A stretch of 64,000 bases of DNA from Pseudoduganella lutea (lineage in GTDB: Bacteria; Pseudomonadota; Gammaproteobacteria; Burkholderiales; Burkholderiaceae_D): assembly GCF_004209755.1 (NCBI RefSeq), contig NZ_CP035913.1:5580001-5644000 (forward strand). The letters run 5' to 3'. Below the pieces are notes generated by a model, which was not told where the DNA came from, ran no database searches, and worked only from the letters and a program-made list of their open reading frames with translations. Both the position numbers and the translations under genes were made by a program. This document shows, one piece after another, positions 15,745 to 25,443 of the stretch (within the stretch, counting starts at the first letter, position 1; each line of letters begins with the position of its first letter).

Positions 15745-17922
15745 ATGGACGATCCCACGGACCACAGCCCCGCAACAGTACCCGGCTCGCTGCCCATCCT
15801 TCCGCCATCGACCGGCATGCAGCCCGGCTTCCCCGCCGAGCTGACACATGAAGGCTTGCTGGCGGCACTCGGCGGCAGCAGCATGGTGCCGTCCCAGGCG
15901 GGCGGGGAGGGTGAACGTTTCGACGACCTGTACCTGCTCGCGCCCATTGGCGTGTTCCTGCTTGACCCCGATTCCACGATCCTCCAGGTCAACCTGGTCG
16001 GCGCCAGCCTGCTGGGCGTGGACCGCGCCAGCGCCGTGCGGGAACGTTTCCGCGGCTTTGTCGCACCACGTTTCACCGGCGATTTCGATGCCTTCGTCAC
16101 GCGCGCGCTGGCCAGCCGCGAGCCGGTGCGCTGCGGCCTGCAGTTGCAGCGCGACCATGGCGACCGCGGCGTCCCCGTCACGCTGTTCGGCTGTGCGGTG
16201 GCGGGCGCGTTGCGGCTGACGGTCGAGCCGGCGGAAGGGCGCCTTGCCGCCATCGAGGAAAGCGAAGAACGTTTCCGCCGCATCGTGCAGACGGCGCGCG
16301 AAGGCATCTGGGAATTCGACAGCGAGGCGCGCACCACCTTCGCCAATCCCCGCATGGCCGAGCTGCTGGGTTATCAGGTCGAGGCCATGGCGGGCCGGCC
16401 GCTGCTGTCCTTCCTCGATGCGGAAGGGCGCTCGCTACTCGAGCGCAACATCGCGCGCCAGCAGGAAGGCATGCCCGGGCGGCATGAACTGAAGTTCCTG
16501 CGCGGCGATGGCAGCGAAATATGGCTGCACCTGACCGCCAACCCGCTGTTCGATGCCGACGGCGGCTTCCTGGGCGCACTGGCGCTGGCATCCGATATTT
16601 CCGAGCACCGCGAATCGACCGAACTGGCATGGCACCAGGCAAACTTCGATGCGTTGACGGGTTTGCCGAACCGGAACATGTTCCAGGAGCGCCTGCGCCA
16701 CGAAATGAAGAAGGCACGCCGCGAGCGCGGTTTCCTGGCGCTGCTGTTCATCGACCTCGACCAGTTCAAGCAGATCAACGACCGCTTCGGTCACCAGCAG
16801 GGCGATGCCTTGCTGGTGCAGGCCGCCGCGCGGCTGGGCGCCTGCATGCGCGCCACGGACACGCTGGCCCGCATCGGCGGCGACGAATTCGTGGCGATCC
16901 TGCCCGGCCTCGGGCACGTGCAGGATGCCGAGCGGGTCGCGCAGGACATCATCGCCGTCCTGAACCGGCCCTTTGAACTGGCCGGCGGCGAACAGGGGCA
17001 CATCTCGGGCAGCATCGGCATCGCGCTGTATCCGTCGGACGCGGCCGATGCGGAGGAATTGCTGCGCCACGCCGACCAGGCGATGTATGCAGCCAAGAAT
17101 GGCGGTCGCAACCGCTACACCTATTTCACGGACGACATGCAGTCGGCCGCCCAGCAACGGGCCCGTCTGGCGGTCGACCTGCGCCGCGCCGCCGGCGAGC
17201 ATGAGTTCGAGCTGTTCTACCAGCCGATCGTCAACCTGAAAACAGGCCTGGTCGAGCGTGCGGAAGCGCTGCTGCGCTGGCGCCACCCGGAGCGCGGGCT
17301 GCTCAATCCGGCCGACTTCATCGCCGGCGCGGAATCGACCGGCGTGCTGCTCGACATCGGCGACTACGCGTTCCGCCAGGCGGCGGACCAGGTGCTGGCG
17401 TGGCAGCGCGAGCTGGGCCGGCCGTTCCAGGTCAGCATCAACCTGACGTCGGCGCAGCTGCGCGACGAGGCGCACGGGTGGCTGGGTTATGTGGAAAGCC
17501 TGCGGCTGCCGCCGAAGAGCCTCGTCGTCGACGTGTCGGAGGATTTGCTGAACGAACCCGCCGGCCACGTGTTCGAGCGCCTCGGCCGGCTCCATGCGAT
17601 GGGGGTGCAGGTGGCGCTGGACGATTTCGGTACCGGCCATTCGGCACTGGCGCAGTTGAACCAGTTCGACATCGATTACCTGAAGATCGACCGCAGCTTC
17701 GTGGCCGGCCTGACGGGCGATTCGGGCGACCTGGCCATGTGCGAGGCCATCATCCTGCTGGCCCACAAGCTGGGCCTGGAAGTGGTGGCCGAAGGCGTGG
17801 AAACGCAGGCACAGCTGGCGCTGCTCAAGGCAGCCGGCTGCGACCTGGCACAGGGCTATGTATTTGCACGGCCGGCGCCGGCCAGCGAAGTCCTGGCGCT
17901 GGCGCGGCAAACGCATGCGTAA
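15745..17922 (+). CDS. PAS-GGDEF-EAL cyclic di-GMP turnover protein
   Basis: This 725-residue cytoplasmic protein probably senses a signal and sets c-di-GMP levels. A PAS-like segment lies at about 65-150 and a clear PAS domain at about 170-295 (RRIVQTAREGIWEFDSEA, then DISEHRE). GGDEF at 378-382 is intact, with the RATD inhibitory site just before it. The EAL domain starts at 507-509 (EALLRW) and keeps NLTSAQL, SED, LDDFGTGHS, DYLKID and AEGVET, so both activities could be present. There is no transmembrane segment. It faces the flagellar locus across a shared terminator, which fits motility control, but that link is inference. Confidence 0.93.
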   Translation: MDDPTDHSPATVPGSLPILPPSTGMQPGFPAELTHEGLLAALGGSSMVPSQAGGEGERFDDLYLLAPIGVFLLDPDSTILQVNLVGASLLGVDRASAVRERFRGFVAPRFTGDFDAFVTRALASREPVRCGLQLQRDHGDRGVPVTLFGCAVAGALRLTVEPAEGRLAAIEESEERFRRIVQTAREGIWEFDSEARTTFANPRMAELLGYQVEAMAGRPLLSFLDAEGRSLLERNIARQQEGMPGRHELKFLRGDGSEIWLHLTANPLFDADGGFLGALALASDISEHRESTELAWHQANFDALTGLPNRNMFQERLRHEMKKARRERGFLALLFIDLDQFKQINDRFGHQQGDALLVQAAARLGACMRATDTLARIGGDEFVAILPGLGHVQDAERVAQDIIAVLNRPFELAGGEQGHISGSIGIALYPSDAADAEELLRHADQAMYAAKNGGRNRYTYFTDDMQSAAQQRARLAVDLRRAAGEHEFELFYQPIVNLKTGLVERAEALLRWRHPERGLLNPADFIAGAESTGVLLDIGDYAFRQAADQVLAWQRELGRPFQVSINLTSAQLRDEAHGWLGYVESLRLPPKSLVVDVSEDLLNEPAGHVFERLGRLHAMGVQVALDDFGTGHSALAQLNQFDIDYLKIDRSFVAGLTGDSGDLAMCEAIILLAHKLGLEVVAEGVETQAQLALLKAAGCDLAQGYVFARPAPASEVLALARQTHA

Positions 17923-17956
17923 AAAAAACGCGCGGCCTTTCGGTCGCGCGGGTTTT
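17921..17956. terminator. Bidirectional terminator between GGDEF-EAL and LafW-like genes
   Basis: Eight A, a nine-base-pair GC stem (17929-17937 with 17942-17950, one G-T pair), a TTTC loop and a GGTTTT tail separate the two convergent genes. The A run overlaps the stop codon of the plus-strand gene. Confidence 0.85.
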
Positions 17957-17969
17957 CAGATTCAGGCCA

Positions 17970-19037
17970 CTAGCGCGCGCTGTCGCGCAAGCTGAGCAGT
18001 GAAACGACGCGGTCCCGGTTGATGCCCACCAGCGCGGAGGTGAGCGCCTGCAATGACTGGTAGCCCGGTTCGGCGGCGATCTCGGAAAACCGGGTTGCCA
18101 GGTCTTCCACGCCCGCCACTTCGATATCCGGCATCGAGCTCTGCGCCCGCAGCGTGGCGGTATTGAGTTCGACGCGCACCTTGGCCAGTGCGTTTTCCAC
18201 GTGCGACAGCGCCTGCATCACCTGCTGCAGCGTGTCGCGCATCGATTCGATGTCGGCGGTATCCCAGTTCTCGGGTGCCACGGCGGGCTGTTCCGGTTCC
18301 GCCCGCAAGCGGTTCAGTTGCCCGGTCGGGAAACGGATGCCGCTGCCCTGTACGGCGATCGAATCGCGCACCGCCGGCCACTCGTTTTCGCCCGTGGAAA
18401 ACACCAGGTCGCCATCGTCGTTCGACGACACGCGCACGCCGGCCGGGCCCAGGGCCTGGTCGAAGCGGGCGACGATTTCCTGGTCGGACAGGCCCGGCGA
18501 CAGGTGAACGGAGCGCAGGCCCTGCGTGCCGCCCCCAACCGAAACGGCCAGCGTTTCGCGGGCACCGTTGCGCAGGTTCGCCAACGACATGCCGCGCACG
18601 GTGAAGCGCTGGCTGGACGGTTCCGCGCCGCTGAAGTTGAGCCGCGCATCGAGCGAGCCCCCCGATGCCTCGCGGCGGTTGCGCCAGGTGTCGGCGAACT
18701 GCCGCACCTGCTGCTCGAGCTGGCCATCGCGCATCTGGCGCGCGGCCAGCTTGGCGGACAGGTCGCTCTTCAGCGCACGCAATTGCGCGGCGCTTTGTTC
18801 AAGGAAATCCACCGCCTGCTGGGCGCTGGAAATATCATTCTGCAGGGGCTGGTCCCAGTTGCTCAACCCGCGCCGCAGCGGCGCGGAGGAGGGCGTGGCC
18901 GACGCCCCCGGCGACGGCCCGTTGGCCGACGTCTTTCCCTGGGCAGCGCCTGCCAGGCCGGCCTGGTCCAGCGGCGTCGTCGAACCCGACGATTCCTTGC
19001 TGACACCGGCAGTGCTGGAGCGCTGTAGGATTTGCAT
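17970..19037 (-). CDS. LafW-position flagellar protein, function unknown
   Basis: The 355-residue protein lies directly behind flgL, where lateral flagellar loci carry lafW (a putative hook-associated protein). No family motif is certain. It starts with a 60-residue Ser/Gly/Pro-rich segment, then a helical stretch (SSAQQAVDFLEQSAAQLRALKSDLSAKLAARQ), a central beta-rich region (LRSVHLSPGLSDQEIVARFDQAL, GVRVSSNDDGDLVFST), and a C-terminal helical stretch ending in LVGINRDRVVSLLSL. This helix-beta-helix layout resembles flagellin-type axial proteins. No signal peptide is seen, as expected for flagellar T3SS export. The gap to flgL is 37 bases. The identification rests on position and architecture. 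Confidence 0.5.
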   Translation of the reverse strand: MQILQRSSTAGVSKESSGSTTPLDQAGLAGAAQGKTSANGPSPGASATPSSAPLRRGLSNWDQPLQNDISSAQQAVDFLEQSAAQLRALKSDLSAKLAARQMRDGQLEQQVRQFADTWRNRREASGGSLDARLNFSGAEPSSQRFTVRGMSLANLRNGARETLAVSVGGGTQGLRSVHLSPGLSDQEIVARFDQALGPAGVRVSSNDDGDLVFSTGENEWPAVRDSIAVQGSGIRFPTGQLNRLRAEPEQPAVAPENWDTADIESMRDTLQQVMQALSHVENALAKVRVELNTATLRAQSSMPDIEVAGVEDLATRFSEIAAEPGYQSLQALTSALVGINRDRVVSLLSLRDSAR

Positions 19038-19074
19038 TGCGATGTGGTCTAGCTGAAGTTAATGAGATTAAGAA

Positions 19075-19971
19075 TCAAAGGACACTGAACAAGGAAAGAT
19101 TGCTGATCTTGCTATAAGACTGGTACGTGGCCTGTAGTGCCATATTGTAGCCTGACAGTTCGCTGGCCGCGACACCGTAATCGAGCTGCCCCAGCTCGGT
19201 CATCGCGGCCTTGTTCGACAGGCTCACGTTGGCATGGTTACTGTCAAGCGTGGCCAGCACGTTCTGCGCGCCCCCCAGCTTGGCAATCCTGCCCGACAGG
19301 TCGTCCTGCGTCGACTGTACCATCGTCATCGTCGCGGAGATCACTGACTTGAGCGGTTCGGCCGAGGAATCGGTGGTCGTGTTGCGCAGCGCGTCGATCG
19401 CCTGGTTCATCTGGTTGAGCAATGCATCGACGCCGTCGGCGTTGACATTGACCGTCTGCGTGATACCGTTGCCGACCACCACCTTCTGTTCGCCCGGATT
19501 GCCGGCATAGCTGTAGCTGGTGCCGTCGAAGGCGATGGGCGGGGTGTTGGTCATCGTACCCGAGAACAGGTACTTGCCTTCCTGGTCGCGGGTATTGGCC
19601 GCGTACAGCACGCTGTCGCGGATTGCCACGAGGCTGTCGACCATCGACTTCAGGTCGTCCGGCGTGTTGCTGCCGTCGGCCGCCCAGACCAGCAGGTCGT
19701 GCGCCTGGGTCAGGTCGCCGACCATGCCGGACAGGTAGCTTTCATTCTTCGACAGGCGGATCTTGACCGCGCCGATATTCTCGCGGTACTGGTCTATGAT
19801 GGCTTCCTCGCGCGTCAGGCGCGAGATCCGCACATTGGTGATCGGGTCGTCCGACGGCAGCATGACGGCCTTGCCGGACGCCATCTGCTGGGTCAGGCGC
19901 GAAGCCATCGTCTGGTTCAGCTCGAGCGAGCGGGCGAGCGTGGCTTGGTATTGGGTGGTGGCGATGCGCAT
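19075..19971 (-). CDS. flgL: Flagellar hook-filament junction protein FlgL
   Basis: This 298-residue HAP3 protein joins the hook to the filament. Both ends show the axial D0 helices: MRIATTQYQATLARSLELNQTMASRLTQQMASGK at the start, with DDPITNVRISRLTREE, and ASELSGYNMALQATYQSYSKISNLSLFSVL at the end. The middle GKYLFSGTMTNTPPI block is typical of FlgL. It lies 10 bases after flgK and is followed by the LafW-like gene, so it is probably cotranscribed with them. Confidence 0.95.
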   Translation of the reverse strand: MRIATTQYQATLARSLELNQTMASRLTQQMASGKAVMLPSDDPITNVRISRLTREEAIIDQYRENIGAVKIRLSKNESYLSGMVGDLTQAHDLLVWAADGSNTPDDLKSMVDSLVAIRDSVLYAANTRDQEGKYLFSGTMTNTPPIAFDGTSYSYAGNPGEQKVVVGNGITQTVNVNADGVDALLNQMNQAIDALRNTTTDSSAEPLKSVISATMTMVQSTQDDLSGRIAKLGGAQNVLATLDSNHANVSLSNKAAMTELGQLDYGVAASELSGYNMALQATYQSYSKISNLSLFSVL

Positions 19972-19981
19972 GATGCTTCCT

Positions 19982-21352
19982 TTAGCCGAACATCGACAGC
20001 GTGGCGTCGAACAGCGAGTTCGCCACGGCGATGACCTTCATATTGGCCTGGTACATGTTCTGGAACTCGACGAGGTTCATTGCTTCCTCGTCGCGGTTGA
20101 CGCCGGACGTCGAGGCCCAGTCGTCTTCGGATTGCTGGCGGATCGTTTGCGCGGTGTTGAGCAGCGACTTGTTCTGCTGGCTGTCGATGGCCAGCTTGCC
20201 CACCAGCTGCGTGTCGGCATCGCCCAGGATCACGTTACCGAGAGAACCCAGCGCGATGGTCTGATTCTTGATGTCCACCAGCAGCTGCAGGTTGGTCGAA
20301 TCGCCCGGCGTGCCGTCGGCTGACAGGGCCAGGTCGTCGGCACTGTAGCCGGCCGCGAGCGACAGGATGCCGCCGGAGCCGCCCCCGTTGACGTTGAACA
20401 TCGGCTTGCCGGGATTGCCGGCACTGTCCGTGCCGGCGCCGAGCTGGTCATTGATCTTGTTCGCCAGCTGCGAGGCCATCGATTCGATCGATTTCTGCAG
20501 CGGTGCCAGGATGTTTTTTTCAAACGCGCCCAGGCCGCCCAGCGTGCCCCCCACGGTGCTATCGTCCACCCCATACACGGAGCGGGCGAACGTCACCTGC
20601 ATCTGCGGCGTGCCGGTCGTCGTATCGATGCCCAGCGTGGCGGCCTGGTTGCCCACAACCAGCGGCTGGCCCGACTTCAGCGACACGGCGCGGCTGCCGT
20701 CCGGCTGTTCCAGCACTTCGATCGCGGCCAGCTGCGACAGGCTGTCGATGGCCATGTCGCGTTCGTCGATCAGCGCGGACACGTTGGTGCCCGTGGCGCT
20801 CGCAGCCGTGATGCGCGTGTTCAGCGCGGCGATGTTCTGCGTTAGCGTATTGAACTTGGGCAGTACCGCATCGCGCTGCTGCTGGACCGACAACTGCTGG
20901 TTGCGCGTGACCTGGTAGATGCTGTTGAAGCTTTCCGCCAGCGCGCCGGCCTGCGCCACCACCTGGCCGCGCAGCGGCGACGACGTGGGTTCCTCGCCGA
21001 CCGCGTTGAGCGCCTTGAAGAAGTTGTCCACGCTGTATGACAGGCTCGACTTGTCGTCGCCCATCACCTGTTCCAGCTGGGTCAGGTAAGGCTGCTGCGT
21101 GGTATAGCGGCCCAGCTCGGAGTTGGCGCGCCACAGCTGCTGCGTCTTGTATGAATCGGAGATGCGCAGCAGCGCGCTCACTTCGACGCCATTGCCGGCC
21201 TGTTTCGTACCGATGCCGGGCGCGACGGCGGCCAGCAGCACGCCCTGGCGCGTGTAGCCCTTCGTCTGCATGTTGGCGACGTTCTGGCTGGAGGCGTTCA
21301 GGGCGGCCTGGGCCGCCATGGCACCCGACAATGCGTTGTTAATGATAGGCAT
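19982..21352 (-). CDS. flgK: Flagellar hook-associated protein FlgK
   Basis: This 456-residue HAP1 protein forms the first junction layer on the hook. The N-terminus MPIINNALSGAMAAQAALNASSQNVANMQTKGYTR is the FlgK rod/hook signature, and the C-terminus SGVNRDEEAMNLVEFQNMYQANMKVIAVANSLFDATLSM is the matching C-terminal helix. It is shorter than the E. coli protein (547 residues), the central outer domain being reduced. An 89-base gap with a GTCCGCCG/CGGCGGAC hairpin (21374-21395) separates it from flgJ, so it may have its own promoter. Confidence 0.95.
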   Translation of the reverse strand: MPIINNALSGAMAAQAALNASSQNVANMQTKGYTRQGVLLAAVAPGIGTKQAGNGVEVSALLRISDSYKTQQLWRANSELGRYTTQQPYLTQLEQVMGDDKSSLSYSVDNFFKALNAVGEEPTSSPLRGQVVAQAGALAESFNSIYQVTRNQQLSVQQQRDAVLPKFNTLTQNIAALNTRITAASATGTNVSALIDERDMAIDSLSQLAAIEVLEQPDGSRAVSLKSGQPLVVGNQAATLGIDTTTGTPQMQVTFARSVYGVDDSTVGGTLGGLGAFEKNILAPLQKSIESMASQLANKINDQLGAGTDSAGNPGKPMFNVNGGGSGGILSLAAGYSADDLALSADGTPGDSTNLQLLVDIKNQTIALGSLGNVILGDADTQLVGKLAIDSQQNKSLLNTAQTIRQQSEDDWASTSGVNRDEEAMNLVEFQNMYQANMKVIAVANSLFDATLSMFG

Positions 21353-21441
21353 GGGACTGATCCAATTGAAGTGGTCCGCCGGGAGGCCGGCGGACTGCGA
21401 CTTTCTCTTAACTAGTCAAGGCGACGGTGCGCCCGAGCAAA

Positions 21442-21858
21442 TTAAGTTTTCGGGGAAATTTTTTGCAACGGTGCCGTCACGGCGGGCGCCGGCGCTGGCG
21501 GCATCAGCTGCCGCAAGATCGCATCGGCAATGCCGAACGCGCGCTGGTTGGCCATCTGGTCGGCCACCATGTTGTCCGCCATGTCCAGCATGTCGCTGTT
21601 GATGGTGTCCTTGTAGATGCTGTCGTCACCCGCCAGCTCCTTGGTGGAGCTGCGCATCTGTTTCAGCATGTGGCCGATGAAGAAGCTTTCGAATTTCACG
21701 GCCGCTTCGCTGGCTTTTTTCTTGTACGCGGCGGCTGCCGGATCGGACTCGGCCGGCGCCACGGCCTGGGGCAGTGTAGAGCTGCCTTCGTTCAGGCCGA
21801 GGGCGCCGCCCGCCGGGCCCATGGCGCCGCTATTCATCGATGTCAGTCGGGGGTCCAT
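21442..21858 (-). CDS. flgJ: FlgJ rod-assembly domain without muramidase
   Basis: The 138-residue protein contains only the rod-scaffold half of FlgJ: KKKASEAAVKFESFFIGHMLKQMRSSTKELAGDD, then YKDTINSDMLDMADNMVADQMA and FGIADAILRQLMP. It ends with a short Pro/Ala tail instead of the glucosaminidase domain that usually follows. A separate gene at 30909-31679 encodes such a domain, so the two FlgJ activities appear split. ATG at 21858 overlaps the flgI stop codon (TGATG), supporting translational coupling and this start. Confidence 0.9.
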   Translation of the reverse strand: MDPRLTSMNSGAMGPAGGALGLNEGSSTLPQAVAPAESDPAAAAYKKKASEAAVKFESFFIGHMLKQMRSSTKELAGDDSIYKDTINSDMLDMADNMVADQMANQRAFGIADAILRQLMPPAPAPAVTAPLQKISPKT

Positions 21859-22964
21859 CAGATCACCACCAGTTCGCCTTCGATCGCACCGGCCTGGTCG
21901 AGCGCCTGCAGGATCGCCATGATATCGTCCGGCGTCGCACCCAGGCTGTTGACCGTGTCGACGATGGTCTGCAGCTTGGCGCCCGGCGGCCACTGGAACA
22001 TGGGGCGACCGCCCTGGTCGACGGACACGTTCGACTGCGGCGTGACGGCCGTCTGGCCACCGGCGAACGCGTTCGGCTGGCTGACCTTGGAACTTTCGGA
22101 AATCACCACCTTCAGCGAACCGTGCGTCACCGCGGCGGCTTTCACGCGCAGGCCGTCGGCGATGACGACGGTGCCGGTGCGGGAGTTGAACACCACCTTC
22201 GGGTTTTCCTGGCCGGCTTCGATCGCCAGCGCTTCGAGCTTGGCCATGAAGGCCACGCGCTGGGTCGGGTTTTCCGGCGCCACGACGGACACGCTGGTGG
22301 CATCCTCGGTGCTGGCGATGCCGCCGAACTTCTTGTTGATCGATTCGACGATGTTCGTCGCCGTCTCGAAACTGGGACGCTTCAGCGACAAACGCACGCT
22401 GCCGCTGGTCGCGAAATCGGTGGCGATCTCGCGTTCGATCATGGCGCCGTTCGGGATGCGGCCGGCGGTCGGCGTGTTGACGGTGACGGACGAGCCGCTC
22501 TTGCCGGCGGCGGACAGGCCACCCACCACCACATTGCCCTGGGCCAGCGCATAGACTTCGTTGTCGGCTGCCCGAAGGGGGGTCAGCAGCAGCGCGCCGC
22601 CGCGCAGCGATTTCGCATCGCCCAGCGACGAGACGGTAATGTCGATCGGCTGGCCGCGGCGGTAGCCGGGCGGGAAGACCGCCGACACCATCACGGCGGC
22701 CACGTTCTTGCTTTTCGCATCGGCGCCATCCGGCATCTTCACGCCGAACTGCTTGAGCATGTTGACGACCGACTGGCTGGCGAACTTCACCTGGGTCGAA
22801 TCGCCGCTGCCGTTCAAGCCCACCACGAGGCCATAGCCGACGAGCGGGTTTTCCCGCACGCCCTCGATCGACACGAGGTTGCGCAGCGATTGGGCGGCCT
22901 GGGCGGGCAGCGTGGCGAAGGCGAGGGCGCCGACGGTCATCAGCGAAGCAAGAATTTTTTTCAT
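21858..22964 (-). CDS. flgI: Flagellar P-ring protein FlgI
   Basis: This 368-residue periplasmic protein forms the P ring around the rod in the peptidoglycan layer. Residues 1-23 ([23 protein letters not shown]) are a Sec signal peptide. The mature part opens [33 protein letters not shown], a near-invariant FlgI block, and ends [22 protein letters not shown]. The start at 22964 is supported by GAGG eight bases upstream. It lies eight bases after flgH and overlaps flgJ by one base. Confidence 0.97.
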   Translation of the reverse strand: MKKILASLMTVGALAFATLPAQAAQSLRNLVSIEGVRENPLVGYGLVVGLNGSGDSTQVKFASQSVVNMLKQFGVKMPDGADAKSKNVAAVMVSAVFPPGYRRGQPIDITVSSLGDAKSLRGGALLLTPLRAADNEVYALAQGNVVVGGLSAAGKSGSSVTVNTPTAGRIPNGAMIEREIATDFATSGSVRLSLKRPSFETATNIVESINKKFGGIASTEDATSVSVVAPENPTQRVAFMAKLEALAIEAGQENPKVVFNSRTGTVVIADGLRVKAAAVTHGSLKVVISESSKVSQPNAFAGGQTAVTPQSNVSVDQGGRPMFQWPPGAKLQTIVDTVNSLGATPDDIMAILQALDQAGAIEGELVVI

Positions 22965-22972
22965 CGGGGTCC

Positions 22973-23641
22973 TCAGAAAGGCATCAGGGGGCCGAGGAAG
23001 AAGCGCTGCAGCCAGCCCGGCTGGTTGGTATCGGCCAGCGTGCCCTGCGCCGAGTAGGCGATGCGCGCGTTGGCGATGCGCTGCGACGACACCTGGTTGT
23101 TGGCATCGATGTCGGCCGCGCGCAGGTAGCCGCGCAGGCGCAGGAATTCCTCGCCCTGGTTCAGGGTGACGCCTTTTTCGCCGGCCACTTTCAGCAGGCC
23201 GTTCGGCATCACTTCCTGGACGATGACGGTGATCGCGCCGGTCAGCGCGTTCTGCTGCGTGGCGGTGGCATCCCCCTGGAACGAGTGACCAGCGGACAGG
23301 TCGATGCCCGCTTTCGGGAACGTCTTGCCCAGCAGGGCAGGGGGCGTGACGGAAATGCCGGAATCCTTGCCCAGTTTCGTGCCGGCGCTCTTCGATGCCT
23401 GCGTGGTTTCCTGCAGGATCACGGTGACCACGTCGCCGACGCGGAAGGCGCGGCTGTCCGACGTCAGCGACAGGCCGGCATCGGCGGAAAACACGCCGCC
23501 AGCCGTGCCGCGCGGCGCGGCGGACCGGACCACCTGGGGCGGCTCGTCGAACGGACCGGGACGCACGGCGGGAGGGGCGAGGGAGGAAGCGCAACCGGCC
23601 AGCAGCATCGCGGCCATTGCGCACAGTTGCGCTTTGATCAT
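22973..23641 (-). CDS. flgH: Flagellar L-ring lipoprotein FlgH
   Basis: This 222-residue outer-membrane lipoprotein forms the L ring. The lipobox LLAGC places the lipidated Cys at residue 17. Conserved blocks are [72 protein letters not shown], and [41 protein letters not shown] at the end. The length is normal. It stands between flgG (32 bases) and flgI (8 bases). Its presence fits a flagellum crossing the outer membrane. Confidence 0.97.
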   Translation of the reverse strand: MIKAQLCAMAAMLLAGCASSLAPPAVRPGPFDEPPQVVRSAAPRGTAGGVFSADAGLSLTSDSRAFRVGDVVTVILQETTQASKSAGTKLGKDSGISVTPPALLGKTFPKAGIDLSAGHSFQGDATATQQNALTGAITVIVQEVMPNGLLKVAGEKGVTLNQGEEFLRLRGYLRAADIDANNQVSSQRIANARIAYSAQGTLADTNQPGWLQRFFLGPLMPF

Positions 23642-23673
23642 CGGACTCGTTACCTTCGTGTGGGTGAAAGAAA

Positions 23674-24465
23674 TCAGCGGGCGGCCTGGGCCAGGTACTG
23701 CAGCATGTTGTCCGCGGCGGACAGCACCTTCGTGTTCATCTCGTAGGTACGCTGGGCAGCGATCATGTCGACCATCTCTTCGACGACCTGCACGTTCGAC
23801 GCTTCCAGCGCGCCCTGCTTGATCTTGCCGAACTGGGCATCGCCCGGGCGGCCTTCGGTCGCCGCGCCCGACGATGCGGTCTCGGAGAACAGGTTCTCGC
23901 CCAGTGCCTGCAGGCCGGCCGGGTTGATGAAGGTGGTCAGCGTGAGCTGGCCCAGTTCGGTGGGCTGGGTGTTGCCGGGGATCGTCGCCGTCACGGTGCC
24001 GTTCTCGCCGATGGTGATCGACGTGGCGTTGTTCGGCACGGTGATCTGCGGCACCAGCGGCAAGCCCTGTGCATTGATCAGCACGCCGTTCGCATCCAGG
24101 CCCAGCTGGCCGGCGCGGGTGAAGGCCGCCTCGCCGTTCGGGCGGCGCACCTGCAGGAAACCGTTGCCCATCACGGCCACGTCGTACTGGTTGCTCGTGA
24201 TCTGGGTGCTGCCGGTGGTGAACACCTTCTGGGTGCCGACCATGTGGGTACCGTTACCCAGCTGCACGCCGGTCGGTGCCAGCGTGTTGTTGTCGGCGCG
24301 CTGTGCGCCCGGCTGGCCTTCGACCGAATAAAACAGGTCTTCGAAGACCACGCGGTCCTTCTTGAAGCCGACCGTGTTGGCATTCGCCAGGTTGTTGGCG
24401 ATGGCTTGCAGCTTGGCATCCTGCGCTTGCACGCCGGTCTTGCTGATCCACATTGCTGGATTCAT
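23674..24465 (-). CDS. flgG: Flagellar distal rod protein FlgG
   Basis: This 263-residue axial protein builds the distal rod. The start [44 protein letters not shown] and the end [38 protein letters not shown] are standard FlgG terminal blocks, and the length fits. It is separated from flgF by 234 bases containing an 11-base tandem repeat and a hairpin, an unusually long gap for flgF-flgG. Confidence 0.97.
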   Translation of the reverse strand: MNPAMWISKTGVQAQDAKLQAIANNLANANTVGFKKDRVVFEDLFYSVEGQPGAQRADNNTLAPTGVQLGNGTHMVGTQKVFTTGSTQITSNQYDVAVMGNGFLQVRRPNGEAAFTRAGQLGLDANGVLINAQGLPLVPQITVPNNATSITIGENGTVTATIPGNTQPTELGQLTLTTFINPAGLQALGENLFSETASSGAATEGRPGDAQFGKIKQGALEASNVQVVEEMVDMIAAQRTYEMNTKVLSAADNMLQYLAQAAR

Positions 24466-24616
24466 ACGATGCTCCTGAGAGTGTTCTGTGTGCTGGGAAA
24501 CTTTACCCGGTTACGGCAATCCGTACGGCAACTTTAGTGCCGCATGGAAAATTGCGTCGCACGGCAGGCGACAGATGTTGCGCGAGGGATACGCTGCGGC
24601 GGTGATTGGCCGCAGC

Positions 24617-24691
24617 GAGTTGCCGGCGAGTTGCCGGCATGTTGTCGGCTTGTTACCGGCTTGTTACCGGCAGGCAGCTGCTGAGCTGCCT
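24617..24691. repeat. Five-unit 11-base tandem repeat plus hairpin between flgF and flgG
   Basis: Five contiguous 11-base units run from 24617 to 24671: GAGTTGCCGGC twice, ATGTTGTCGGC once and TTGTTACCGGC twice. Directly next to it, AGGCAGCT (24672-24679) and AGCTGCCT (24684-24691) form an eight-base-pair stem just past the flgF stop codon. No T tract follows the stem on the minus strand. Confidence 0.85.
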
Positions 24692-24699
24692 GCTTGCGG

Positions 24700-25431
24700 T
24701 TACTGGCCGCTCACCAGCCGGTTGCCGGCCGTGGTCATGTCGTCCGCGGCCTTGAACAGCTTCATCTGCACCTCGAATGTGCGGTTCAGGCTCATGGTGG
24801 CGACCATTTCTTCGACGGCCGACACGTTCGAACCTTCCAGGTGGCCGGAGCGCACGGTGACGGTGTTATCGGTCATGAGCGGCTGGCCATCGCGCGCGAC
24901 GATAAGGCCGGCCTCGTTCTTGGTCAGTTCGCTGCCTTCGGCGTTCACCAGTTTCAGCTTGTCGATGACCTGCATCTCGCCGCGGCCGCCCGGGCTCTGG
25001 ATCGACACTGTGCCATCCTGGCCGATCTCGACCTTGCTATGGATCGGCAGCGTGATCGGACCGCCTTCACCGAGGATCGGCATGCCGTTGACGGTCATCG
25101 TGCCATCCTGGTCCAGCGTGATCGCGCCGGCGCGGGTGTAGGCTTCGCCGCTCGGGCCTTCGACAGCGAAGTAGCCGCTGCCGGAGATCGCCACGTCCAT
25201 CTCGCGGCCGGTCGGGCGCAGCGTGCCCTGCTTGGTCGAGATCGCATTGGCCTGCATCGTGGCCAGGTGGCGGTCGTCGTAGCCGAAGCCGGGCGCCGCC
25301 TGGGCGGTGGCCAGTTCCAGGTTGGCCCGGAAGCCACCCGTGTCCATGTTGGCCAGGTTGTTGGCGTGTACCTGCTGGCCCCGAAGGGCCCGCTCGGCAC
25401 CGCTCATCGCGGTATAGATCAGCGCATCCAT
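24700..25431 (-). CDS. flgF: Flagellar proximal rod protein FlgF
   Basis: This 243-residue proximal rod subunit starts MDALIYTAMSGAERALRGQQVHANNLANMDTGGFRANL, the FlgF form of the rod/hook N-terminal block. It ends SHLEGSNVSAVEEMVATMSLNRTFEVQMKLFKAADDM-type sequence, matching the family C-terminal helix. It lies 12 bases after flgE and ends 234 bases before flgG. Confidence 0.96.
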   Translation of the reverse strand: MDALIYTAMSGAERALRGQQVHANNLANMDTGGFRANLELATAQAAPGFGYDDRHLATMQANAISTKQGTLRPTGREMDVAISGSGYFAVEGPSGEAYTRAGAITLDQDGTMTVNGMPILGEGGPITLPIHSKVEIGQDGTVSIQSPGGRGEMQVIDKLKLVNAEGSELTKNEAGLIVARDGQPLMTDNTVTVRSGHLEGSNVSAVEEMVATMSLNRTFEVQMKLFKAADDMTTAGNRLVSGQ

Positions 25432-25443
25432 GGTCGCTCAGCC

